Shown here: positions 46,354-55,871 of the stretch, piece by piece
Layout: each line of letters begins with the position of its first letter
How positions within the stretch are numbered: the stretch's first letter is position 1
Assembly: GCF_030758295.1 (NCBI RefSeq)
Contig: NZ_CP132335.1
Location: 3,448,412 to 3,512,411 of the forward strand
Source of the DNA: Pararhizobium sp. IMCC21322
GTDB lineage: Bacteria > Pseudomonadota > Alphaproteobacteria > Rhizobiales > GCA-2746425
Reading direction: 5' to 3'
Length of the DNA: 64,000 nucleotides
Program-made: the position numbers and the translations under genes
The notes under the pieces: model-generated
What the model was told of the DNA's origin: nothing
The model's input: the letters and a program-made list of their open reading frames with translations, nothing else
Database searches by the model: none

Positions 46354-47838
46354 ATGAACGACACAATACGTCTTGCTCAGACTGTGGAAACCCCTGCCGA
46401 AGCGCCAGTTGATACCGCCGCTGAGGGAGCTGTAGTTGAGGCCCCTGCTGCAGCTAACCCTGAAGCTCCGGAAACGGTTGAAGAAATGATTGAGGGCGTG
46501 TCAACAGGCGTTGAGCCAATGATGGAGTTCTTCCTCACCGGACTTCAAAGCCTTGCGAAGCAATTCTCATCAGACGAAGGATTGTTTCAACTCGGAGCCA
46601 TAATTGGGCTGGGTTTGCTGACGTGGCTCATCACCCGACAGATTCGACCCGCCATTGCCAGGCAGTGGTCGATGACCGGTGATGAAGCGAGATTGGTCAC
46701 AAACGCCAGAAATGTTGTTTTGAGGCTCCTGTTTGCAGCTCTTTGGGTTTTGACACTTTGGATATCAACATCCGTCTTCCAGTCATTGGGCATTGCATCC
46801 GACCTTATTCGAATAACTGCCAGCCTGGCGCAGACCTGGGTCTTAATCCGGCTGTTTTCGACTTTCGTGCACGATCCATTCTTGTCAAAAACCTTTACAA
46901 TTGTGGCCTGGTTTATCGCTGCTTTGAACATCCTCCGGCTGCTCGATCCCACAATCGCACTTTTGGACAGCATGGCGCTGAACGTCGGCGACAGTCGCCT
47001 GTCCCTCTACATGATAATCAAGGGGTTATTGGCTCTCACGCTTCTGCTTTGGCTTGCGTCATTTGTATCCAAGCTTATTCAAACACGCATAAATCGTCAG
47101 GAAAATCTGACGCCATCGGCGCGAAGCCTGATCAGCCAGGCGGTTCGGATCACCTTCCTGTTTGCAGCCATTATGCTGGCCATGAACTCGATAGGCATCG
47201 ACCTCACAGCATTTGCTGTGTTCTCGGGTGCCATTGGTATCGGTATTGGTTTCGGACTTCAGGCAATTTTCAGCAATCTGGTCGCCGGCATCATTTTGTT
47301 GCTCGAACGGAGCATCAAAGTCGGGGATTTTGTAGAACTTGAATCCGGAGTAACTGGTGAGGTTCGACAGATAAACACGCGCGCCACACGCATTACCACG
47401 AATGATAACGTGGATATCCTGGTTCCAAACTCTGAATTCATAAATAACCGGGTTACGAATTGGACCATGCATGACAATTTCAAACGCAGCCGCATTCCCT
47501 TTGGCGTTGCTTACGGCACAGACACAGATCTTGTCAGGAAAGCCGCCCTGGAAGCCGCAGAAACTGTTCCACATATGCTTCGGGTTGAGGGCGCCAAACC
47601 GCCGGAAGTCTGGCTGGTTTCCTTTGGGGAAAGCAGCCTCGATTTTGAGTTGGTGGTGTGGCTGCGTCCAGAGTCAGTGAAGCGGCCGGGCGCCGTCAAT
47701 GCTGACTATAATTGGGCCCTGGAAAGAGCATTGAGTAAATATGGAATTGAAATCCCCTTCCCTCAACGGGATCTTCACATTCGGGGTGGACAGCTACCAG
47801 TGCAGCTTACGGACAATTCAACCTCCAAAACTCCATAA
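46354..47838 (+). CDS. MscS-family mechanosensitive channel
   Basis: 494-aa MscS-family channel. After a low-complexity Ala/Pro/Glu-rich N-terminal stretch (10-45) there are several transmembrane helices, and the pore helix region FAVFSGAIGIGIGFGLQAIFSNLVAGIILLLERSIKVGDFVEL has the Gly/Ala packing of TM3. The C-terminal cytoplasmic domain holds ATRITTNDNVDILVPNSEFI and FGESSLDFEL. Start ATG is 37 bases after the ZntB-like gene. It likely protects against hypo-osmotic shock. Confidence 0.93.
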   Translation: MNDTIRLAQTVETPAEAPVDTAAEGAVVEAPAAANPEAPETVEEMIEGVSTGVEPMMEFFLTGLQSLAKQFSSDEGLFQLGAIIGLGLLTWLITRQIRPAIARQWSMTGDEARLVTNARNVVLRLLFAALWVLTLWISTSVFQSLGIASDLIRITASLAQTWVLIRLFSTFVHDPFLSKTFTIVAWFIAALNILRLLDPTIALLDSMALNVGDSRLSLYMIIKGLLALTLLLWLASFVSKLIQTRINRQENLTPSARSLISQAVRITFLFAAIMLAMNSIGIDLTAFAVFSGAIGIGIGFGLQAIFSNLVAGIILLLERSIKVGDFVELESGVTGEVRQINTRATRITTNDNVDILVPNSEFINNRVTNWTMHDNFKRSRIPFGVAYGTDTDLVRKAALEAAETVPHMLRVEGAKPPEVWLVSFGESSLDFELVVWLRPESVKRPGAVNADYNWALERALSKYGIEIPFPQRDLHIRGGQLPVQLTDNSTSKTP

Positions 47839-47873
47839 ATTCAATCCGGGTCCAAGCCCTGAACCCACTTGGA

Positions 47874-48896
47874 CTATTGAGAATCCATTGTCCGGGTTGT
47901 GCTCTCGCGGGTGATAATATCAAAACCCAAATCAACGACGGGCGTGGCTGGTTCGTCATCGTTCAGGGTCTGTAACAGCATGGTGCTGGCTTGGCGGCCC
48001 ATTTCTTCGCGATAGGTTTTCACGCTTGTCACTGTTGGGTAAGCAGCCGCCATCATTTCAAGATCATTAAAGCCGCAAATGCCAATATGATTGGGCACTG
48101 CGATACCCCGCCGCTGACATTCAAACAAAGCGCCCAATGCAAGGTCATCATTATTGCACAGCACTGCGTCCGTATCAGGCGATTGCTCAAGCATCTGTGC
48201 CATTAACCGGCCACCAAGTGTCACGGTTGAAGGTTCCAGCGTGGTGACAACGCGGCTTGGATCATAAACGCCTGATTGGACCGCAATGTCCTCAAACCCA
48301 AGGCGCCGTCTTTGTGTGCGCGGGTCAATCCGCGCTGCCATAAAGCCCGGCCGCTTGTAGCCAGTGTCTAACAGGTGCTGTGTCGCCGCCTGCGCCGCTT
48401 CTCTGTGCGAAAACCCCACCATCATATCAATGGGCGTGTCGCCAAGTTCCATAATCTGCACCAACCTGCAAGGCGCATCCGCGAGCAATTGCCGCGTTAC
48501 AGCCGTTTGATCAATGCCCGTGACAATCATTCCGGCCGGCCGCTGGCGCAGGAAAGTCCGGGTCACTGCCTCTTCCAATTCGGCCGAGTAGCGCGAATTG
48601 CCCAATTGCACCTGCCAGCGCGTACCTTCAATGATCGCATAGATGCCGCGCATGACATCTGCAAAAACATTGTTGGTCACAGATGGGATGATCACCGCTA
48701 TGACATTGGTGCGACCGGCGGCCAGAGCCTGTGCATAGGGATCCGGCTGATAGCCTAACCGGTCCACGACTGCGGCGATCTGCTTGAGCGCTTTGGCCGA
48801 TACCCGCTCAGGCTCGCGCAGCGCCCGCGACACGGTCATCGGGCTCACGCCAGCTTCGCGCGCCACATCGGCAATCGTGACCCCGGTTGATTTCAT
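47874..48896 (-). CDS. LacI-family regulator of the TRAP cluster
   Basis: 340-aa LacI/GalR-type repressor. The N-terminal helix-turn-helix is VTIADVAREAGVSPMTVSRALREPERVS (residues 6-33), and the remainder is the periplasmic-binding-like effector domain, close in pattern to the GntR (gluconate) branch. It is divergent from the TRAP genes, with a perfect palindrome in between. Its target is most likely that operon. Confidence 0.93.
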   Translation of the reverse strand: MKSTGVTIADVAREAGVSPMTVSRALREPERVSAKALKQIAAVVDRLGYQPDPYAQALAAGRTNVIAVIIPSVTNNVFADVMRGIYAIIEGTRWQVQLGNSRYSAELEEAVTRTFLRQRPAGMIVTGIDQTAVTRQLLADAPCRLVQIMELGDTPIDMMVGFSHREAAQAATQHLLDTGYKRPGFMAARIDPRTQRRRLGFEDIAVQSGVYDPSRVVTTLEPSTVTLGGRLMAQMLEQSPDTDAVLCNNDDLALGALFECQRRGIAVPNHIGICGFNDLEMMAAAYPTVTSVKTYREEMGRQASTMLLQTLNDDEPATPVVDLGFDIITRESTTRTMDSQ

Positions 48897-48961
48897 CTTT
48901 CCCCCAAACCAACCGGCTTATCCAACAACAATAAGCACAAAGTCAAATTTGCCTCTTGACA

Positions 48962-48979
48962 AATGATAGCGCTATCATT
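48962..48979. promoter_or_regulatory. LacI-type operator
   Basis: Perfect 18-base palindrome AATGATAGCGCTATCATT with a central CG, as expected for a LacI-family operator. It begins right after a TTGACA (-35-like, 48956-48961) and lies 66 bases upstream of the LacI gene start and about 195 bases before dctP. Confidence 0.83.
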
Positions 48980-49174
48980 CTGTTGTGGGTGGGAGAAAAA
49001 ATCAAGTCCATATCAGGGCGCTACTACGTTTTCGCGCATTCGCTGAAGACCGATGATGGTGCGCAAACTTTCCGCCAGACCGTGCATCGCGCGAGGTCTG
49101 GCAGGCCTGTGCAGCCCCAACTCAACGACGGGACTGCGAAACTGAAGTAACTACATGTAATGGAGGAAAACCGC

Positions 49175-50197
49175 ATGTTAAAATCAATCTCAAAACTCGC
49201 CTTTGCCGGTCTTGTCGGCGCCGCGATGTCAGGATCTGTCAGCGCTCAGGAAATGACGCTCAAATTCCAGTCGTCTGATCCGGCAGGCAATCCCAACTTT
49301 ATTCTGCAGCAGGGCTGGGCTGAAAGCGTGTCTGAAAAGACAGGCGGCAAAGTGGCCATTGAGTTGCTACCGGTTGAATCAATTGTGGCTCACAACGAAA
49401 CGCAAGACGCTATCGCGGCAGGCATTTTGGACGGCCACATCACCGACACGTCCTATTTTGCCGGCAAGGACCCGGCCTTTGGCCTGATCGCCAATCCGGT
49501 GGGCGCATGGTCATCCCCGGATGAAATGTTCGCCTTTATGAATGACGGTGGCGGCAAGGAACTGATGAACGAATTGGTAGAGCCTTATGGCCTTCATTTC
49601 ATCGGCGCAACAACACCGGGTCTGGAAGCTTTTGTTTCCAAAAAGCCACTTAACGGCGTTGACGATCTTAAAGGCCTTAAGATGCGTGCGCCGGAAGGTC
49701 TGGTTCAGCAGGTATTTGCAGCTGCTGGCGCAGCGCCGGTCAACCTGCCCGGCTCCGAAGTGTTCACATCACTCGATAAGGGCGTGATTGATGCGGCTGA
49801 TTATTCCGTGTTCTCCACCAACCAGGCGCAAGGCATGCACGATGTAGCGCCAAATCCTGTCTATCCCGGTTTCCACTCCATGCCATTGGTCGAAATTTCA
49901 ATGAACAAAGGCAAGTGGGATGGCCTGTCTGATGATGTGAAAGCCGCGCTGGAAGAAAGCGTACGCGAATTCTCACTAAGCCAGGTAGCAGCGCTTGCTG
50001 CCAGGGACCTGGAAGCTGTAGCTGCCGCCAAAGCGGGTGGCAAAGTTACCGTTTCCGATTGGCCTGCTGAAGAGCGTGCAAAATTCCGCACCATCGCCAC
50101 CGGCGAATGGGCGAAAGTTGCCGAGCGCTCGGACAATGCACAAAAGGTCTATGACGTTCTGACCACATACCTCAAAGAAAACGGCCTGATGCAATAA
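49175..50197 (+). CDS. dctP: TRAP transporter solute-binding protein
   Basis: 340-aa periplasmic binding protein of the DctP family. The signal peptide ends at VSA-QE (about residue 24). The family arginine-containing motif is KGLKMRAPEG, and PGLEAFVSKKPLN precedes it. GGAGGAAA precedes this ATG; another ATG lies five codons upstream. It is first in the dctPQM operon. The ligand is probably an acidic sugar, judging by the LacI and enolase-superfamily neighbours. Confidence 0.94.
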   Translation: MLKSISKLAFAGLVGAAMSGSVSAQEMTLKFQSSDPAGNPNFILQQGWAESVSEKTGGKVAIELLPVESIVAHNETQDAIAAGILDGHITDTSYFAGKDPAFGLIANPVGAWSSPDEMFAFMNDGGGKELMNELVEPYGLHFIGATTPGLEAFVSKKPLNGVDDLKGLKMRAPEGLVQQVFAAAGAAPVNLPGSEVFTSLDKGVIDAADYSVFSTNQAQGMHDVAPNPVYPGFHSMPLVEISMNKGKWDGLSDDVKAALEESVREFSLSQVAALAARDLEAVAAAKAGGKVTVSDWPAEERAKFRTIATGEWAKVAERSDNAQKVYDVLTTYLKENGLMQ

Positions 50198-50212
50198 GCA
50201 TATACCAAACAG

Positions 50213-50235
50213 GAACCGGGCATATTGCCCGGTTC
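50213..50235 (+). terminator. Hairpin between dctP and dctQ
   Basis: GAACCGGGC pairs with GCCCGGTTC around ATATT, starting 16 bases after the dctP stop, followed by TTTGTG. Likely a partial terminator or RNA-stabilising structure that keeps the binding protein in excess. Confidence 0.7.
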
Positions 50236-50272
50236 TTTGTGTTTAGGGGCCCGATTTTTTTGGGAGATTATC

Positions 50273-50824
50273 TTGTCAAAAACTGAAGAACCAGCGCACG
50301 TCACCGCCGACCCCGGCGCGATTGAACAAGCGGGCTGGCTGGGCCGCTGGATTGACCGTTTAGGCATTGTGTTTGCAATTGGCATTGTGCTGTCGATGCT
50401 CATTTTGATCAACGAGGTCATACTGCGTTACGTGTTCAACGCCCCTACAATCTGGGCGCATGAAACAACCATTTTCTTGTGCGGTGTGGCGTTCGTCTAT
50501 GGCGGCCTGTATTGCACCGCGCGCAATCGCCACATCCGTGTCGTTCTTATTTATGACGCCATCCCGCCGCGCATCCGGCGCATCTTTGACATTGCCATTT
50601 CTATCATCTGTGCCGCGGCAAGTGCCATGTTTGCATGGGCCGCCTACACGATGGTTTTACGCGCGGCCTTCCGGCCCGACGGCAGTTTCAGGCTGGAGCG
50701 CACAGGCAGCGCCTGGGATCCTGTCTACCCCGGAGCCATCAAGATCTTTCTGCTGGTCGTTCTAACCGTGATGGCGGTCCAATTCATCATCCTTGCCTAT
50801 AATTACGCAAAAGGTCGCACCTAG
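50273..50824 (+). CDS. dctQ: TRAP transporter small permease
   Basis: 183-aa DctQ subunit with four hydrophobic helices and the family motif EVILRYVFNAPTIWAHE. The chosen start is TTG with GGGAGA 10 bases upstream (LSKTEEPAHV); an ATG further upstream would add 16 unlikely residues. Its stop overlaps the GTG start of dctM. Confidence 0.88.
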   Translation: MSKTEEPAHVTADPGAIEQAGWLGRWIDRLGIVFAIGIVLSMLILINEVILRYVFNAPTIWAHETTIFLCGVAFVYGGLYCTARNRHIRVVLIYDAIPPRIRRIFDIAISIICAAASAMFAWAAYTMVLRAAFRPDGSFRLERTGSAWDPVYPGAIKIFLLVVLTVMAVQFIILAYNYAKGRT

Positions 50825-52143
50825 TGGAATTCTTCGGCTCGTTTCAGTCGCTCGGCATTGAGGGCGGCACATTTTTGATGTTCGCCATGCTGTTGTGTCT
50901 CTTGGTGACCGGCATTCCGCTGGCCTATGTCACGCTTCTTGTCGCGCTCATTTTCGCGCTTGGCTGGTTTGGCCCAATGGTGGTGCCGTTGATCACCAGC
51001 CGTGTTTACTCGTTTGTCTCCTCCTTCGTATTTGTCTCGGTGCCAATGTTCGTGTTGATGGCAGCGATCCTGGACCGATCCGGCATCGCGCGTGACTTGT
51101 TTGATGCCATGCGCCTTGTCGGCGGTCGGCTGCGCGGCGGCGTTGCCATTCAAACCATTGTCGTTGCAGTTATCCTGGCAGCGATGAGCGGCATCATCGG
51201 CGGAGAAGTTGTGCTGCTGGGCCTCGTTGCCTTGCCGCAAATGCTGCGCCTTGGATATGACAAGCATCTGGCCATTGGCGTTGTCTGCGCCGGTGGCGCG
51301 CTTGGCACCATGGTGCCGCCATCGATTGTTTTGATCATCTATGGCCTGACTGCAAATGTCTCCATTGGCGACTTGTTCACCGCTTCGTTTTTACCTGGTC
51401 TTATGCTGGCCGGATTTTATGTCGCTTACGTCCTCATCCGCGCCCATTTGAACCCGTCGCTTGCACCGGTTCCCGAGCAAGATGACGAAGTGCCCATGAG
51501 CGAAAAACTGCGCCTGCTCAAAGGTCTGTTCCTGCCACTATTGGTGGTCGCCTGTGTTCTGGGCTCAATTTATGGCGGTATCGCCAGCATCACCGAAGCA
51601 TCCGCAGTCGGGGTTGCCGGTGTATTGCTATCGACTGTGATACGCGGCGAGTTTTCCATCGCCTTGCTGAAAGGCGCAGCCCTTCAAACACTGCAAACCG
51701 TTGGCATGATTGTCTGGATCGGTATTGGCGCGAGCGCACTCGTTGGCGTCTTCAACCTCATGGGCGGGATCAATTTTGTCTCAGAATTGATCACCGGTAT
51801 ATCCGAAGACCGGCTGTTAATCCTGCTGTTCATGATGCTCATTCTATTTGTGCTGGGCATGTTCCTGGATTGGGTGGGTATCGCGCTTTTGACCATGCCG
51901 ATCTTCGTCCCCATCATCACGGACCTTGGCTATGATCCGGTCTGGTTCGGCGTGGTATTCTGCATGAATATGCAGGTCTCGTTCCTGTCGCCGCCCTTTG
52001 GGCCCGCTGCGTTTTATCTAAAAAGCGTGGCGCCGCCTGACATCTCTTTGGCCACAATCTTCAGATCGCTTCTGCCCTTCATCGGCTTGCAGATTTTGGC
52101 GCTGGCGATGCTGATCACATTCCCTGGCATCACAGGGCGCTAA
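50824..52143 (+). CDS. dctM: TRAP transporter large permease
   Basis: 439-aa DctM membrane protein with about 12 helices. Family motifs are VPMFVLMAAILDRSG, GTMVPPSIVLIIYG and LGMFLDWVGIALLTMPIFVPI. GTG start overlaps the dctQ stop by one base. Three bases separate its stop from the enolase-superfamily gene, so all four genes are in one operon. Confidence 0.95.
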   Translation: MEFFGSFQSLGIEGGTFLMFAMLLCLLVTGIPLAYVTLLVALIFALGWFGPMVVPLITSRVYSFVSSFVFVSVPMFVLMAAILDRSGIARDLFDAMRLVGGRLRGGVAIQTIVVAVILAAMSGIIGGEVVLLGLVALPQMLRLGYDKHLAIGVVCAGGALGTMVPPSIVLIIYGLTANVSIGDLFTASFLPGLMLAGFYVAYVLIRAHLNPSLAPVPEQDDEVPMSEKLRLLKGLFLPLLVVACVLGSIYGGIASITEASAVGVAGVLLSTVIRGEFSIALLKGAALQTLQTVGMIVWIGIGASALVGVFNLMGGINFVSELITGISEDRLLILLFMMLILFVLGMFLDWVGIALLTMPIFVPIITDLGYDPVWFGVVFCMNMQVSFLSPPFGPAAFYLKSVAPPDISLATIFRSLLPFIGLQILALAMLITFPGITGR

Positions 52144-52146
52144 GAT

Positions 52147-53341
52147 ATGAAAATCACAGCAATAAAGACGCTCCGGCTTGATGAGTTTGCCAATATCATC
52201 TGGGTGGTGGTCGAGACAGATGAAGGCCTGATCGGGCTTGGCGAGACCTTTTTTTGGGGCGTCCGCTGTGGAAGCTTACATCCACGATTGGTGCGCCCCG
52301 CGACTGCTCGGCAAAAATCCAATGCACCTTCAGGACTGTATCAATCAGCTGGGCGATTATATTGGCTGGCGCGGTGCGGGTGTTGAGACACGTGCCTATT
52401 CTGCCCTAGACATTGCGCTGTGGGATTTGTTTGCCAAAGCAATAAATCTGCCGCTGGCCGACGCGCTGGGCGGGAGGTCTCGCGATGCAATCCGCACCTA
52501 CAACACCTGCGCTGGCTATAAATATGTCCGCAACCACCAAGGCCAAACGGTTGAAAATTGGAACGCCGGTGAGAGCGACGGACCATATGAGGACCTTGAG
52601 GCCTTTCTGACAGATGCTGGCACCCTAGCAAAATCACTGCTTGATGACGGCATAAAAGCCATGAAAATTTGGCCCTTCGATATCGCCGCAGAACGCTCAG
52701 GTGGCTTTGATATTACACCGCAGGAATTACGTACCGCTCTCAAACCGTTTGAACAGATACGAGACGCAGTCGGCGATGAAATGGATATCATGGTTGAATT
52801 CCACTCATTGTGGTCACTGCCCATGGCAAAGCGGCTGGCGCAAGAGTTGGTCCCTTTCAAGACCTATTGGCATGAAGATCCGTTTCGGCTGGATACGCCG
52901 GGCGACCTGGCCGAGTATGCGACAGCGTGTAAAACCTGGATTTGTGCATCTGAAACCTTGAATGGCACTGCCGCCTTTCGCGCCTTTCTGGAAACCGGTG
53001 TTGCGGGCGTTGTCATGCTGGATTTATCATGGTGTGGCGGTGTCACCGAAGCGCGCAAGATTGCCGGGATGGCCGAGGCCTACAAAGTACCTGTCGCGCC
53101 GCATGACTGCACTGGGCCTGTGGTTTACGCCGCGTCCTCCCATCTGTCGATGCACCTGAAAAACGCACTGATTCAGGAAAGCGTCCGCGCTTTTTATACT
53201 GGGTGGTATCCAGAATTGGCACAGGGCGTGCCGACCGTCGAACGAGGTATGATCAAACTGAGTGAAGCCCACGGTCACGGCATCGTATTGAAAGACGCTC
53301 TCTGGTCACGCAAAGACGCGAGCATACGCAGGACAGCATGA
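52147..53341 (+). pseudogene. Mandelate racemase/enolase-superfamily gene with a frameshift
   Basis: Two overlapping frames together make one complete sugar-acid dehydratase-like protein. The first (start MKITAIKTLRLDEFAN) carries the capping domain to ETFF, and the second continues as GASAVEAYIHDW. The frames change in a run of seven T (52249-52255): six T would give a continuous frame. Restored it has about 397 residues with family features KAMKIWPFD, MVEFHS, WHEDPF, ASETLNG and APHDCTGPV (the likely catalytic His). It is either a genuine frameshift, a sequencing error in a homopolymer, or a slippage site. In context it would dehydrate an acid sugar taken up by the TRAP system. Confidence 0.82.
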
Positions 53342-53367
53342 TTGCGGTGCTCACAACATGCCTGAGC

Positions 53368-54924
53368 TCATTCCCACTCAATCGTGCCGGGCGGTTTTGA
53401 GGTAATATCATAAACCACACGATTGATGCCCCTCACCTCATTGATGATCCGGGTCGCGGCACGGCCCAGAAAATTCATATCATAGTGGTAAAAATCGGCG
53501 GTCATTCCGTCCACTGATGTAACCGCACGCAAGGCACAAACGGATTCATAAGTTCGGCTATCGCCCATAACGCCAACGGTCTGCACCGGAAGCAAAACGG
53601 CAAATGCCTGCCAGATCGTATCGTACAGGCCTGCTTTGCGGATTTCATCCAGATAGATCGCATCCGCCTGACGCAATATGGCCAGTTTTTCCCGTGTCAC
53701 ACCACCAGGGCAGCGAATGGCAAGGCCCGGACCGGGAAACGGATGGCGCCCGACAAAACTGTCCGGCAGGCCTAATTCGCGACCAAGCGCCCTCACCTCA
53801 TCCTTGAACAATTCACGCAGCGGTTCGACGAGCTGCATATTCATGCGCTCTGGCAAACCGCCGACATTGTGATGCGATTTGATGGTGACCGACGGTCCGC
53901 CGCTAAACGAAACACTTTCAATCACATCGGGATAGAGCGTGCCCTGCGCCAGAAAGTCTGCCCCGCCAATAGCCTCGGCCTCTTCCTCAAATACTTCAAT
54001 GAACAGGCGTCCAATGGTTTTGCGCTTCGTCTCCGGGTCTCCTTCCCCTTCCAGCGCATCAATAAAGCGGTCTGACGCATCAACAAGCTTCAAATTCAGA
54101 TCATAATGCTCACCAAACATGGCCACCACATCAGCCGCCTCGTCCTTACGCATCAGACCATGGTCAACCAGAATACAATTCAGCTGATCGCCAATGGCTT
54201 CATGAATCAGCAACGCAGCAACCGATGAATCCACACCGCCTGACAACGCGCAGATCACACGCTTATCGCCCACCTGATCCCGAATGGTCTGCACCGCACG
54301 TTCGCGATAGCCGGCCATGCTCCAATTGGTTTCAAGACCAACGATCTTGTGCACAAAATTCGACAGAAGCTTGCCGCCATCCGGCGTATGCACCACTTCG
54401 GGGTGGAACATCACGCCATAATATTTCCTGGCTTCATTGGCATAAGCTGCATAGGGTGCCCCTTCGGACACGGCCAGAACCTCAAAACCTTCCGGCAATG
54501 AAATGACCCGGTCTCCATGGCTCATCCAGACCTGATGGCTGCTGCCGGTTTCCCAGACGCCATCAAACAACGGAGAAGCCTTTTTGACATCGACAAAGGC
54601 GCGACCAAACTCGCGATGATCCGACCCTTCCGCCTGACCACCAATCTGCACACACATGGTCATCTGACCATAGCAAATGCCAAGTATTGGCACGCCACTA
54701 TCGAAGACAATATCAGGTGCACGGGGAGAATCGATTTCCGATGTCGATGCTGGGCCTCCTGACAAAATCACGCCTTTCGGCTGCATCCGTTCAAAGGCAT
54801 CTTCTGCCGCCTGAAATGGAGCAATTTCACAATAAATACCGGCCTCGCGTACCCGCCTTGCAATAAGCTGGGTTACCTGAGAGCCGAAATCGACGATCAA
54901 TATGGAATCTGGATGTGTTGTCAT
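53368..54924 (-). CDS. guaA: GMP synthase (glutamine-hydrolysing)
   Basis: 518-aa bifunctional enzyme: the N-terminal class I glutaminase has its nucleophile in GICYGQM and MFHPEVVHT supplying His and Glu, and the C-terminal ATP pyrophosphatase domain has the P-loop [12 protein letters not shown]. It converts XMP to GMP. The C-terminus ends in the usual PPGTIEWE. It is a housekeeping gene between two accessory regions; the next gene upstream is the IclR regulator on the same strand. Confidence 0.97.
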   Translation of the reverse strand: MTTHPDSILIVDFGSQVTQLIARRVREAGIYCEIAPFQAAEDAFERMQPKGVILSGGPASTSEIDSPRAPDIVFDSGVPILGICYGQMTMCVQIGGQAEGSDHREFGRAFVDVKKASPLFDGVWETGSSHQVWMSHGDRVISLPEGFEVLAVSEGAPYAAYANEARKYYGVMFHPEVVHTPDGGKLLSNFVHKIVGLETNWSMAGYRERAVQTIRDQVGDKRVICALSGGVDSSVAALLIHEAIGDQLNCILVDHGLMRKDEAADVVAMFGEHYDLNLKLVDASDRFIDALEGEGDPETKRKTIGRLFIEVFEEEAEAIGGADFLAQGTLYPDVIESVSFSGGPSVTIKSHHNVGGLPERMNMQLVEPLRELFKDEVRALGRELGLPDSFVGRHPFPGPGLAIRCPGGVTREKLAILRQADAIYLDEIRKAGLYDTIWQAFAVLLPVQTVGVMGDSRTYESVCALRAVTSVDGMTADFYHYDMNFLGRAATRIINEVRGINRVVYDITSKPPGTIEWE

Positions 54925-55022
54925 GACAAGCGATTACCGGATCACGCTAAACCGCGCAAGTTGCTGCGCTGCAAAAGGCTTGGTGAAAAGCGAAAAGACC
55001 GCTTTGAATGCCTTCCGAATAA

Positions 55023-55799
55023 CTAGTCGCAAATACTGAGATTGGTTTCGATCTTTGATCGGCACTCCAGAAGAGGTTCTTTGAACCTGGAGATAAAAGT
55101 CTGATCAGGATCTGCCGAAGACGGCCACCAGATGTTAATTGCACCGATAATGACACTGCCGGCCCTGATTGCGACCGCAAAGGAGGTCTCGCCGCTACGT
55201 TCCAGAACCGGACCGGCAAAGCTGCGTTCGCGTTCAGCATATCCGCGCTCCGAGGCCTCATCAATAATGTGATCCAATGGACGCTTCAGCCAACCAATCT
55301 GGCTCTTCCATTCGCCTTCGGCTTTCAGTTCGTCATATATCGTCTGGCGTTCTTCCGGCGGCATTGCCGCAAGCAACGCCCGACCCACCGACGACAGCAG
55401 CATGGGCGCATTTCGACCAATACGGCTCCACCGCAAGTGAAACGGAGAGGATGGTCGGCTTGATTCAATCATCACCATCTGCCGTCCTTCATGGATAAAC
55501 AGATCTGACGGCCAGGAAATTTTCTTCACCAGCCAATCCATCGGTTGGGACGCGGCACTGAGGAGAACTGTGGCGTAGGAGCCACTGGGTGACGCGGCGA
55601 TCAACGGTGCCCCGAAAAATTTCTTGTTGGATCGGTTACGGAATACAAACCCGCTGCGTAACAACTCCGCAACGATCCTGTGGACGACAGCTTTCGACAG
55701 GCCCGTGGCCTCTACAATCGCACTGAAGGTCACACCTTCACTACGTGCGATAAAATCAAGAACACTCAGACCACGAGCGAGACTTCGCATCACCGACAA
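55023..55799 (-). CDS. IclR-family regulator of the sulfatase/TTT region
   Basis: 258-aa IclR-type regulator. The winged helix-turn-helix (RSLARGLSVLDFIARSEGVTFSAIVEATGLSKAVVHRIV) covers residues 4-45 and the effector-binding GAF-like domain follows, with the sequence APMLLSSVGRALLAAMPPEE. It lies downstream of the arylsulfotransferase-like gene on the same strand with a 72-base gap, and is probably the local regulator. Confidence 0.92.
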   Translation of the reverse strand: MSVMRSLARGLSVLDFIARSEGVTFSAIVEATGLSKAVVHRIVAELLRSGFVFRNRSNKKFFGAPLIAASPSGSYATVLLSAASQPMDWLVKKISWPSDLFIHEGRQMVMIESSRPSSPFHLRWSRIGRNAPMLLSSVGRALLAAMPPEERQTIYDELKAEGEWKSQIGWLKRPLDHIIDEASERGYAERERSFAGPVLERSGETSFAVAIRAGSVIIGAINIWWPSSADPDQTFISRFKEPLLECRSKIETNLSICD

Positions 55800-55871
55800 T
55801 TCCCTGGCGTAATTCTAATAACTATTAAATCATAGAAAAGAGACCACCGCCCCGCCAGCAGTTTGAAACAC

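Noticed and set aside
47850-47874. Weak inverted repeat GTCCAAG/CTTGGAC between the MscS and LacI genes
   Set aside because: Seven-bp stem with an 11-base loop and no T tract; too weak to call a terminator.
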